Positions 1 to 5,486 of a DNA stretch of 43,649 nucleotides are shown here, one piece after another. The stretch is from IMG/VR virus record IMGVR_UViG_3300043331_001582, positions 1-43,649 of that record, one strand, 5' to 3'. The position numbers and the translations under genes are program-made. Under the pieces are notes generated by a model. It had not been told where the DNA came from. It did no database searches and saw only the letters and a program-made list of their open reading frames with translations. The stretch's first letter is position 1. Every line of letters starts with the position of its first letter. Origin of the DNA: a virus.

Positions 1-195
1 CGGTCGAAGAAGTCCTGCCAGTCGACAATCCGCTGCACCTGGCGCCTGAGCTTCTTCGCGCCGCCGGCGCGCAGGCGCTCGAGCGAGCGCTCCCGCACCA
101 TTTCGGCGTAGCGCCTGATGTTCGCCGCGCTGGGCGTGTTGAGCGCCAGCGATCCGAGATACTTGTGGCTTCCGATGTAGTCGAGCAGCCCCTCG
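1..195. repeat. Left copy of 195-bp terminal direct repeat
   Basis: Bases 1-195 repeat at 43455-43649 in the same orientation with four substitutions, at 99, 105, 164 and 171 of the left copy. It lies inside the helicase coding sequence. The two copies encode the same frame and differ by Met/Ile and Lys/Gln plus two silent changes. This marks the contig as circular or circularly permuted. The mismatches look like strain variation joined by assembly rather than random error. Confidence 0.95.
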
Positions 196-440
196 CGGTC
201 CAGCCATTCAGCCACCGTCAGCTGGTCCGCCGGCTTGCCCGCCGTGACCAGGGCGCCGATCGCCTGGAAGATCGGCTTGTGATACTCCTCGCTGAAATCG
301 TCGACGCCGACGATTTTGGCGACCTCCTCGTAGCGGGAATTATCGAGCAGCAGGCCGCCCAGGACGGACTGCTCGGCGGCCTGTGTCGCTGACGGTTGGC
401 CCGCCTCCGCCTTCGGCGTCTCGGCGCGCGCCTTAGCCAT
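1..440 (-). CDS. Replicative helicase, N-terminal part (DnaB_N domain); continues at the other contig end
   Basis: Reads from ATG at 440 (GGAGG six bases upstream) off the left edge; the rest is at 42152-43649, and joining the ends gives 580 residues. Residues about 20-118 match the N-terminal domain of DnaB: AEQSVLGGLLLDN near the start and NTPSAANIRRYAEMVRERS at the end are classic DnaB_N signatures. In DnaB this helical domain forms the hexamer collar and binds the DnaG primase. Here it is not followed by a RecA-type DnaB motor but by an SF3/P4-type helicase. The start overlaps the stop of the upstream gene by 8 bases. The DnaB_N call is from motif recognition; the role in loading host DnaG is inference. 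Confidence 0.85.
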   Translation of the reverse strand, partial: MAKARAETPKAEAGQPSATQAAEQSVLGGLLLDNSRYEEVAKIVGVDDFSEEYHKPIFQAIGALVTAGKPADQLTVAEWLDREGLLDYIGSHKYLGSLALNTPSAANIRRYAEMVRERSLERLRAGGAKKLRRQVQRIVDWQDFFD

Positions 441-642
441 TCGAGGCCTCCGCGCGCCTGACGTGCATCGTCTCCCCGTGGCGCCAGAACGGCTCCACGC
501 CCTGGGCGGCGCGTTCGGCGAGCTTCGCCTTCGGGATCGCGATCAGGCACTCGACGTCGAGGACCTCGTTGCGGTAGAGCACGAGCTCGTCGTCGGGGAA
601 GTCGGCCTCGAACTCCTGGACAGACAGAGCGCGAGCAGTCAT
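433..642 (-). CDS. Small hypothetical protein in the leftward early operon (69 aa)
   Basis: ATG start at 642 overlaps the stop of the upstream gene (ATGA); its own stop overlaps the ATG of the helicase gene by 8 bases, so it is translationally coupled on both sides. The product is acidic at the N-terminus (FEADFPDDELVLYRNEVLD) and has no membrane segment or cysteine pair. No family recognised. Position immediately before the replication helicase suggests an accessory early function, but nothing in the sequence shows what. Confidence 0.7.
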   Translation of the reverse strand: MTARALSVQEFEADFPDDELVLYRNEVLDVECLIAIPKAKLAERAAQGVEPFWRHGETMHVRRAEASNG

Positions 643-908
643 GCCACCAGCTCCTCGCGCTTGTCTACTTCCGTGCTTTCCGTCGTCGGGTCAAGCTTCT
701 TCAGCCACGAGACAGGCACAACGCCGCGGCGGCCAATAGTTATCCACGCGTGCGGGCCGTGCGTGATGTGACGGCAGTAGCAGCCGAGCACGCGCGGGAG
801 GTCTACGGTTGATTCCACCGTGCCAGTCCAGCCGATATGCTCACGGCCCTTCGCACAGCACGCCCACACGAGCATGACGAAGTCCCCCGCCTTGATCGGC
901 TCAGCCAC
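639..908 (-). CDS. Small hypothetical protein, SH3/KOW-like (89 aa)
   Basis: Starts at GTG 908, overlapping the stop of the upstream gene, and ends in an ATGA overlap with the next. The chain has alternating hydrophobic/beta-type stretches (AGDFVMLVW, WTGTVES, HAWITIGRR, VVPVSWLKKLDP) and several Cys/His residues; it looks like a small beta-barrel protein. The ending VSWLKKLDP followed by an acidic tail is common in unnamed phage proteins. Function unknown; the SH3-like fold is a guess from the strand pattern. Confidence 0.7.
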   Translation of the reverse strand: MAEPIKAGDFVMLVWACCAKGREHIGWTGTVESTVDLPRVLGCYCRHITHGPHAWITIGRRGVVPVSWLKKLDPTTESTEVDKREELVA

Positions 909-1260
909 GCCCCCTCCACTTCTTCCCTTCCCACGGCCGCGTCACGTAGAAGCTCTTCACGTACGGCTCGACCAGGCCGCGGAGATCCGCCGCCAGCGCC
1001 GCCAGTGCCTCCTGCCGCTCCAGCAGCTGCGGCATCTGCGCGACGCGCAGCCCGATCGCGCGCACCACCAGCGTGATCACGGTTTTCTTGAAATGATTCG
1101 GCACCTCGGCGAGCGCCGTCTCGACGTTGCCCAGCGCCTCCAGGTGCGCGATGCGTGCCGCGACCGCGAGCTCGTAGTGCTCGTCCCCGGGATTGAGATC
1201 GGCCAGCAGGCCGCGCCGGGCGGGCGCTTGGGGCGGCGGAAAGAGCGGCTCGGTCCTCAC
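901..1260 (-). CDS. Hypothetical early protein (119 aa)
   Basis: I place the start at GTG 1260 because it makes a GTGA overlap with the stop of the cupin gene, like the neighbouring junctions; a longer frame to 1347 would overlap that gene deeply. The product is mostly helical: an Ala/Leu-rich central part (AARIAHLEALGNVETALAEV, VRAIGLRVAQMPQLLE) and a basic Trp-containing tail. No catalytic motif seen. Function unknown; co-transcribed with the replication helicase. Confidence 0.65.
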   Translation of the reverse strand: MRTEPLFPPPQAPARRGLLADLNPGDEHYELAVAARIAHLEALGNVETALAEVPNHFKKTVITLVVRAIGLRVAQMPQLLERQEALAALAADLRGLVEPYVKSFYVTRPWEGKKWRGRG

Positions 1261-1748
1261 TCGCCACCCCGGATCGTGCGGGCGGCATGGATCGACTCGT
1301 AGTCCTGCCAGTGCACCTTGCCTGCCGGCGTGTAGAAGCCCCACCACTGCCGCTTGCGGAAGTACACGAACAGCGTGTAAGTCCCCGGCCGGACGTAATC
1401 GATGCGATGGCGATCGGTGGCGCGCCGGGACGCGAAGCTCCCCGGCGCGCGGAACTCCGCGATCGCGGCCTCACTATCGGCGTCGAGCCAGAAGCATGGC
1501 TCCACCATGAGCGGCCGGCACTCCGCGTAGCCTCCGGAGAGCACCACCGACCAGAAATCCCACGGGTGATCGTGCAGATGTCGGTCGTAGTCCGGCGTCG
1601 CGATATGGTGCAGACGGACCGACACCCGGGGCGTCTCGAGGACCTTCCAGCGCCCCATGTAGAGCGAGCCGTCCGCGTGCAGCAGGTGGCCCTGGTCGTA
1701 AACCCGCAGGATCCCGCGCGCGGTCAGCCATTCGAGGAAGCGCCGCAT
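1257..1748 (-). CDS. Cupin-fold phage protein (163 aa)
   Basis: Contains a compact cupin-like metal motif, HLHDHPWDFWSVVLSGGYAE at about residues 58-77, followed by a second strand block near DRHRIDYVRPGTYTLFVYF. This arrangement (H-x-H-x-H then Gly-rich strand) is seen in small double-stranded beta-helix proteins found in phage early regions. Start taken at ATG 1748; a GTG directly before it (1751) would add one residue. Ends in a GTGA overlap with the next gene. Substrate unknown; enzymatic or sugar/nucleotide binding roles are both possible. Confidence 0.7.
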   Translation of the reverse strand: MRRFLEWLTARGILRVYDQGHLLHADGSLYMGRWKVLETPRVSVRLHHIATPDYDRHLHDHPWDFWSVVLSGGYAECRPLMVEPCFWLDADSEAAIAEFRAPGSFASRRATDRHRIDYVRPGTYTLFVYFRKRQWWGFYTPAGKVHWQDYESIHAARTIRGGE

Positions 1749-1824
1749 CACGGCGCCACCCTCGGATCGGACTGATTGACGACACGACCGGGCAGCATTT
1801 TCCTCCCCCGAGGTTGCGTGCTAT

Positions 1825-2241
1825 CTAGCCCTTGTCTCCCCCTATTGACCGCAGTGGCGGATGCGTCAGCCGCTCCAGCGCTGCCGCCACCGAACGCGCT
1901 TCGCGCACGACAGCGTCAGCCCGCTGGATCAACTCCGCGGCCTCGTCCTGCGGGCGGATCGGCTTGACCTCATAGCCCGCATGCTGGCCGATGAACTCCA
2001 TCGCGGCATGGCAATCCGCCTGCCGCGCCTTGCGCAGCAGCAGCAGCACCTGGTCGGGGGTCAGCCGCTCCTTGCGTTCGCTGTTCAGGCACGCGAGCAG
2101 CAACGTCTGCGCCTGCTCCACGGTCTTTTCCGGCCACAGCTCCCGCCCCACCACCTTCGCGCCGCCCAACTGACCGACGACCTCGCGCAGCGCATCGTTA
2201 AAATCCTCGAAAAACAGCCTTTGTTGCGCCCTGATGTTCAT
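1825..2241 (-). CDS. CII-like phage regulatory protein (CP76 family), 138 aa
   Basis: Resembles the Phage_CP76/CII-like family: N-terminal FNDALREVVGQLGGAKVVGRE, a central segment LTPDQVLLLLRKARQADCHA, and an aromatic-poor helical C-terminus with EDEAAEL-type sequence. Such proteins are DNA-binding regulators placed beside cro in P2/lambda-like phages. It is the second gene of the leftward operon, 77 bases after the Cro-like gene. A role in the lysis-lysogeny decision follows from position and family; its target site is not known. Confidence 0.7.
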   Translation of the reverse strand: MNIRAQQRLFFEDFNDALREVVGQLGGAKVVGRELWPEKTVEQAQTLLLACLNSERKERLTPDQVLLLLRKARQADCHAAMEFIGQHAGYEVKPIRPQDEAAELIQRADAVVREARSVAAALERLTHPPLRSIGGDKG

Positions 2242-2318
2242 CGGCGGCGTTCCTCCTCGTTACAAAAAATGTGGAACGGTTTGGAATGACTTCCTGCGGG
2301 CAAAAAAAGAGACTGAAC

Positions 2319-2579
2319 TCATCCGCGCGCCTCCCGCGCGGCCCCTGCTCCATTACCCGAAGCCCGCTTATCGAGTAGCGCCTCCCTCGTAACCTTCCCT
2401 TCCGTGAGCCGTTCGATGACCGAGGCGTAGTCCGTCTCCCCGGTCCATTCGGTGCGGGGCAGCCGCCCGGCTTTCTCCCACTTCCGAATCGCCTGATAGC
2501 TCACCCCCAGCTCCTTGGCGAGCCTGCCAAGGCCCGCCAGCGCGATCGCTTGCGTCAGCAGGTTCTCGCTCATAGCCAT
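2319..2579 (-). CDS. Cro-like HTH protein, YdaS type (86 aa)
   Basis: Residues about 17-40 form a helix-turn-helix (GRLAKELGVSYQAIRKWEKA GR-type), typical of Cro/YdaS proteins. It is the first gene of the leftward operon, divergent from the repressor gene. ATG 2579 lies where transcription from the predicted promoter would begin, so the message may be leaderless; a second ATG at 2573 is an alternative. By position it should antagonise the CI-like repressor at the shared operator. HTH assignment is clear; exact target is inferred. Confidence 0.85.
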   Translation of the reverse strand: MAMSENLLTQAIALAGLGRLAKELGVSYQAIRKWEKAGRLPRTEWTGETDYASVIERLTEGKVTREALLDKRASGNGAGAAREARG

Positions 2580-2585
2580 AGCGAG

Positions 2586-2613
2586 TTTAGAACCCGTAGT
2601 TACCTTACGTCAA
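2586..2613 (-). promoter_or_regulatory. Leftward early promoter (PL-like)
   Basis: On the minus strand TTGACG (2613-2608), 16-base spacer, TCTAAA (2591-2586). The same -35/-10 arrangement and spacing occurs at the rightward promoter (3577-3604). Predicted start of transcription falls at about 2578-2580, on the ATG of the Cro-like gene. Identified by eye only. Confidence 0.6.
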
Positions 2614-2627
2614 GGACTGATTGTGAC
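2598..2627. promoter_or_regulatory. Left operator block
   Basis: This 30-base block matches the reverse complement of 3563-3592 at 24 of 30 positions, including the runs AGTTACCT, GTCAAGGAC and GTGAC. It covers the -35 of the leftward promoter and the ribosome binding site (AAGGA, 2612-2616) and GTG start of the repressor. Bound repressor would block leftward transcription and could also affect its own translation or initiation. Confidence 0.65.
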
Positions 2628-3165
2628 AGCGCACATGATTACCATTGGTTACGTGGCGAAACCATTGAAGCGTGGAGAAAAAACAGCGGGCGAAGCGCGC
2701 AGCATTAAGCGCGCGTTCTCCGACCGGTTGAATCAACTCTGTGACAAAGCCCAGATCCCGCCCAAAGGCAAAAACCGCCAGACGATAGTCGCCAAGCGTT
2801 TCGGCGTCTCGCAAAAAGGTGCCCGCAAATGGCTCGAAGGCGAAGGCCTGCCTACTCTGGAGAAGGCGATCGAGATCGCCGAAGAGTTCGGCGTAGCAGT
2901 GACTTGGCTCCTTCAGGGTCGCGACGGCGCCCCGTCCACGCGAATCGAGCTGCACTCCTCCACCGGCCCCATGCAGTCGCGCCTGTTGAAAGCCCTCGAT
3001 GCGATGACGCCGGCCCAGGTCGACCAAACGGTGAAAGACGCCGAAGCGCTGGCCCTGGCCAATGAGGAAATCATCCGGCACGCCGGACGGCGCTTCACGA
3101 CCGCCCCCGATAAACGGGTCGAGACGAATTTCGGCAGCAGTCCCGACAAAGGCAAGGAACCATGA
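2623..3165 (+). CDS. CI-like repressor, no peptidase domain (180 aa)
   Basis: HTH at about residues 53-75 (IVAKRFGVSQKGARKWLEGE), followed by AIEIAEEFGVAVTWLLQG, a typical XRE-repressor segment. The C-terminal 75 residues are helical and carry no S24/LexA Ser-Lys pair, so induction cannot be by RecA-stimulated self-cleavage of the usual kind. Start chosen at GTG 2623, because AAGGA lies six bases upstream; ATG 2635 in the same frame has no such site. Divergent from the Cro-like gene; overlaps the next gene by ATGA. Expected to bind both operator blocks and keep both early operons silent in a lysogen. Confidence 0.8.
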   Translation: MTAHMITIGYVAKPLKRGEKTAGEARSIKRAFSDRLNQLCDKAQIPPKGKNRQTIVAKRFGVSQKGARKWLEGEGLPTLEKAIEIAEEFGVAVTWLLQGRDGAPSTRIELHSSTGPMQSRLLKALDAMTPAQVDQTVKDAEALALANEEIIRHAGRRFTTAPDKRVETNFGSSPDKGKEP

Positions 3166-3488
3166 CCCACGCTGCCAAGGTTGCCGCGGGGCTCACGCCA
3201 AGAGAGATCGAGACGCTCATTGCCGATCTCGCGGTCTTACGGGCGCGGCTTCTCCCTGCCGTGCCGCTCGATCCACCCTCGAAGCAATCGCCCGATAGCG
3301 ATGACCGGGGCCAGATATCGGAGCAAAGCGAGCCGCACTTTGCCGTGCGCCGGCTGCGCGATGTGTTCAATTTCACGGTGCGTCAAGCCTGCTGGTTGCG
3401 CGATTACCTGACTGCCAGCCTTCCAGCTACACCAGGTGACCCCAACCTCCTCGATGAGGAGGTCGGCGGGCCTCACGGACCGCACTGA
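3162..3488 (+). CDS. Hypothetical protein coupled to repressor (108 aa)
   Basis: ATG overlaps the repressor stop (ATGA), so both are made from the repressor message and this gene should be expressed in lysogens. It begins with a helical part (LTPREIETLIADLAVLRARL), has a polar Ser/Asp/Pro linker, then a segment FAVRRLRDVFNFTVRQACWLRDYLT that may be a helical DNA- or protein-binding region. No family recognised. The position, like rex in lambda, makes a lysogen-expressed accessory or exclusion role possible, but that is only inference. Confidence 0.65.
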   Translation: MTHAAKVAAGLTPREIETLIADLAVLRARLLPAVPLDPPSKQSPDSDDRGQISEQSEPHFAVRRLRDVFNFTVRQACWLRDYLTASLPATPGDPNLLDEEVGGPHGPH

Positions 3489-3562
3489 CCCCGGGCTCGG
3501 GTCACCTTCAATCACCAGATCGGCCGCCATTCACAAGGAGTTTCCTCCATTCCCGCCAAAAG

Positions 3563-3592
3563 GTCACTATTGGTCCTTGACAATAGGTAACT
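3563..3592. promoter_or_regulatory. Right operator block, mirror copy of left operator
   Basis: Reverse complement matches 2598-2627 at 24 of 30 bases. It also contains a perfect inverted repeat CTATTG (3567-3572) and CAATAG (3581-3586), eight bases apart, overlapping the -35 element of the rightward promoter. Expected binding site for the CI-like or Cro-like protein. Confidence 0.65.
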
Positions 3593-3604
3593 GATAGTTC
3601 TATT
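3577..3604 (+). promoter_or_regulatory. Rightward early promoter (PR-like)
   Basis: Consensus TTGACA at 3577-3582 and TCTATT at 3599-3604 with a 16-base spacer (TATTCT at 3601-3606 gives an 18-base alternative). It lies 33 bases before the GTG of the lipoprotein gene, which has the strong site GGAGGG at 3625-3630. Controls the early operon 3637 onwards. Confidence 0.7.
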
Positions 3605-3636
3605 CTCCCTCCGTCACCTAAGTCGGAGGGTTCATT

Positions 3637-3984
3637 GTGCAGCTCGAGGCTACGCTCCCGCTGATCCTGCTCGCGGCATTTATAGGCGGCTGCGCTTCGA
3701 CCCCGTCGCGCACGGGCGAGATCGTCTACACGCACCGCCTGGCCCTCGTTTGGCACGAGGTGCGGGATGGGCGCATAGCGGCAGTGTGCGGGGAACTCCC
3801 GAGAGGAAGCGGGCACCCGACCGTCACGGGGTGCCACTATTGGGACGGCAGCGTGGCGCACATATTCACGCCGGTCGTGCGCGACCAGGAGGCGCTCTGC
3901 ACCCTGGGGCACGAAGTGGCGCACCATCCGGACGCGCTCGGCCGCTTCCATTACCCGGACGGCACGTGGCGCTTGCTGCGATGA
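3637..3984 (+). CDS. Early lipoprotein with HExxH motif (115 aa)
   Basis: GTG start with GGAGGG six bases upstream. Residues 1-19 form a lipoprotein signal: hydrophobic LPLILLAAFIGGC with lipobox Cys19, so the mature protein should be membrane-anchored. Near the C-terminus LGHEVAHHPDALGRFH (from residue 90) holds an HExxH metal-binding motif, His92/Glu93/His96, suggesting a small zinc metallopeptidase-like fold, although no third ligand is certain. Two or three Cys pairs may form disulfides in the periplasm. First gene of the rightward early operon, followed by two membrane proteins: an envelope function such as superinfection exclusion is plausible but unproven. Confidence 0.75.
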   Translation: MQLEATLPLILLAAFIGGCASTPSRTGEIVYTHRLALVWHEVRDGRIAAVCGELPRGSGHPTVTGCHYWDGSVAHIFTPVVRDQEALCTLGHEVAHHPDALGRFHYPDGTWRLLR

Positions 3985-4328
3985 ATGCATCAGGGCAGCA
4001 ACCGCTCGACCTCGGCGCCGCGCCCGACTCCGAGGCGAATCTCCGCACGGCCTACGCCAAGGTGCCGTACCTCGCGAAAGAGGGCATCACCTTCGAGCAG
4101 GTCCTCGCCGACCCGCTGATGAAGAAGCTCCTCGCCAACATCAACATCGCCAGCCTCCGGGCGCGGGCCGGCGCGCTGCGCAAAGGCTCCCTCGCCATGA
4201 TCGGCCCGCTCGCGCCACCGCCGATCTCCGAGGACGGCTTCATCGTCGCGATCATCCTCGCGGTGCTCGCCGGCGGCGTCATCGGCTGCATCCTCGTCCT
4301 GCTGCGGAGGAACAATGGGCCCCGCTGA
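3981..4328 (+). CDS. Small C-terminally anchored membrane protein (115 aa)
   Basis: ATGA overlap with the lipoprotein gene fixes the start. The first 85 residues are soluble and mainly helical (LRTAYAKVPYLAKEGITFEQ), and a single transmembrane helix lies near residues 85-108 (FIVAIILAVLAGGVIGCILV) ending in LLRRNN, so the soluble part probably faces outward or the cytoplasm with a basic anchor. No family recognised. Lies between two other envelope-directed early genes and overlaps the next by 14 bases. Confidence 0.7.
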   Translation: MNASGQQPLDLGAAPDSEANLRTAYAKVPYLAKEGITFEQVLADPLMKKLLANINIASLRARAGALRKGSLAMIGPLAPPPISEDGFIVAIILAVLAGGVIGCILVLLRRNNGPR

Positions 4329-4680
4329 CTTCGGCCACATCGAGGGCATGATCGCCTTCAACCGCCGCCGCCGCGAGGCGCGGGTCTGGACCGCGCTGAA
4401 ATATCTCGGCGCCACCGCGGCGATCCTCCTCGCCACCGGCGCCGTCACCGTCGTTTTCCCTCCTGCTGGAGGAGGGACGCCAGCGTCCGCCGACGGCGTG
4501 GCGGGAGCCCGCGCGCCGTCGCGCCTGACCGTGGATCTCGCCCACTGCCCGCCGCTCGACGACAAATCGCTCCCGATCGTCTCCTTCACCATCACCATGC
4601 GCGGCGACGGTACCCCCGAAGTCCAGGGTTGCACCCGCTGGCAGAAGCGCATCCAGGTGAAGAGGCAGAAGAACGTATGA
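4315..4680 (+). CDS. Single-pass membrane protein (121 aa)
   Basis: Start ATG 4315 follows GGAGG (4306-4310) and overlaps the previous gene. A basic N-terminus (NRRRREARVW) precedes a hydrophobic helix around residues 28-48 (YLGATAAILLATGAVTVVFP), then a Gly/Ala-rich linker and a C-terminal domain with two Cys (AHCPPLDD, QGCTRW). Topology is N-in with a periplasmic C-terminus by the positive-inside rule. No known family; third of three envelope-associated early genes. Confidence 0.65.
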   Translation: MGPADFGHIEGMIAFNRRRREARVWTALKYLGATAAILLATGAVTVVFPPAGGGTPASADGVAGARAPSRLTVDLAHCPPLDDKSLPIVSFTITMRGDGTPEVQGCTRWQKRIQVKRQKNV

Positions 4681-4883
4681 CCGACTTCCAGCGCGAGGAG
4701 CAGAAGCGCGCCTACGTGCGCGTGGTCGAGCACCTCACCGCCGCCCTGGCGCACCTGATGGCGGCTTGTTCCGAGAATCACAAGTTCGCGCTCGGGCTCG
4801 ATCTCCCGCCGCAGAAGCCCATCACGGACGCCATCCACCAGTGCGCCCACGTCTACAAGCAACCCGGGGAGACACACGCATGA
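4677..4883 (+). CDS. Small hypothetical helical protein (68 aa)
   Basis: Start ATG 4677 in an ATGA overlap with the previous stop, and its own stop overlaps the next ATG. The product is helical, with a charged N-terminus (REEQKRAYVRVVEHLTAAL) and a short C-terminal segment containing His and Cys. No family recognised. Kept as real because coupling at both ends fits the operon. Confidence 0.65.
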   Translation: MTDFQREEQKRAYVRVVEHLTAALAHLMAACSENHKFALGLDLPPQKPITDAIHQCAHVYKQPGETHA

Positions 4884-5137
4884 GCAAGATGCAGGAAATC
4901 CGCGAAGCCCTCGCCACCGGCCCGCGCCCTTTCGCCGACCTGCATAACACCATCGGCGGCGACGACCGCGCCCTCAAGTCGCTCCTCTACTTCTACTCGG
5001 GCAAAGGCGAGATCAAGATTGGAAAGGACGAGGCCATAACCATCACCCTCCTCAAGTCAGGGGGGGGGGGCGGCTGCCGCGCGCAACCGCACGAAGCCCA
5101 CCGCACGGAAGGAGAAGCGCATGAAGCACGCCCGTAA
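4880..5137 (+). CDS. Small winged-helix-like protein, tail frame set by an 11-G tract (85 aa as written)
   Basis: ATGA overlap with the previous gene. The first 60 residues (EIREALATGPRPFADLHNTIGG, LKSLLYFYSGKGEIKIG) have the helix-helix-strand pattern of small winged-helix domains. Then follows a run of 11 G at 5060-5070. With 11 G the tail is GCRAQPHEAH-type and stops at 5137. With 10 G the frame would run straight into the next gene (a Lys/Arg-rich linker AAARNRTKPTARKEKR then its Met); with 9 or 12 G it would stop at 5122-5124 in an ATGA overlap. The real tail is therefore uncertain. Confidence 0.6.
   Translation: MSKMQEIREALATGPRPFADLHNTIGGDDRALKSLLYFYSGKGEIKIGKDEAITITLLKSGGGGGCRAQPHEAHRTEGEAHEARP
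5060..5070 (+). repeat. Homopolymer tract of 11 G
   Basis: Eleven consecutive G inside a coding sequence, the longest homopolymer in the window. One-base length change switches the reading frame into that of the next gene. It could be an assembly length error, a site of polymerase slippage, or a phase-variable tract. Confidence 0.9.
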
Positions 5138-5387
5138 GACCAAGCGCGCGCGAAAGGCCAAGCGCCCTTACAAGCGCCTCGCCGACCGTCACGCCAGGCG
5201 CGCCACGCCCAACGGCGCCGCGCTCCATGCTCTCGCGCTCGACAACCTGGTCGCCGCTGCCGGCGAGCTCCGCGTTGCTCTCGACGTCCTGTTCGAGCGC
5301 AAGTGCACCGTCGAGGACATCCAGCGTGTCGCCGGCCGCTTCGACCGCGCCCTGCAGATCCACCAAGCCGCCATGCAGCCTGCATAG
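5121..5387 (+). CDS. Small basic-tailed protein (88 aa)
   Basis: ATG 5121 has its own strong ribosome site (GGAAGGAG, about seven bases upstream). The N-terminus is highly basic (KHARKTKRARKAKRPYKR), typical of nucleic-acid-binding tails, followed by two amphipathic helices (LDNLVAAAGELRVALDVLF and VAGRFDRALQIHQAAM) that suggest a dimer. It may instead be the C-terminal half of the preceding protein if the G tract is one base shorter. No family recognised. Confidence 0.6.
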   Translation: MKHARKTKRARKAKRPYKRLADRHARRATPNGAALHALALDNLVAAAGELRVALDVLFERKCTVEDIQRVAGRFDRALQIHQAAMQPA

Positions 5388-5402
5388 ATCAACGCGGGGG
5401 GC

Positions 5403-5424
5403 GCGGCCTGCCGCATCAGGCCGC
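5403..5424. promoter_or_regulatory. Inverted repeat upstream of parB-like gene (possible ParB site)
   Basis: Perfect 8-base arms GCGGCCTG and CAGGCCGC separated by six bases, in the 99-base gap between 5387 and the ParB-like start. It could be a ParB-binding site or an attenuator-type hairpin; no U-run follows, so it is not a simple terminator. Confidence 0.4.
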
Positions 5425-5486
5425 CGACCAGGTAGGCCGTGGCCGCGCAACCCGCTCCCATTCTTCCCCCTTCAGGAGACCGCAGC

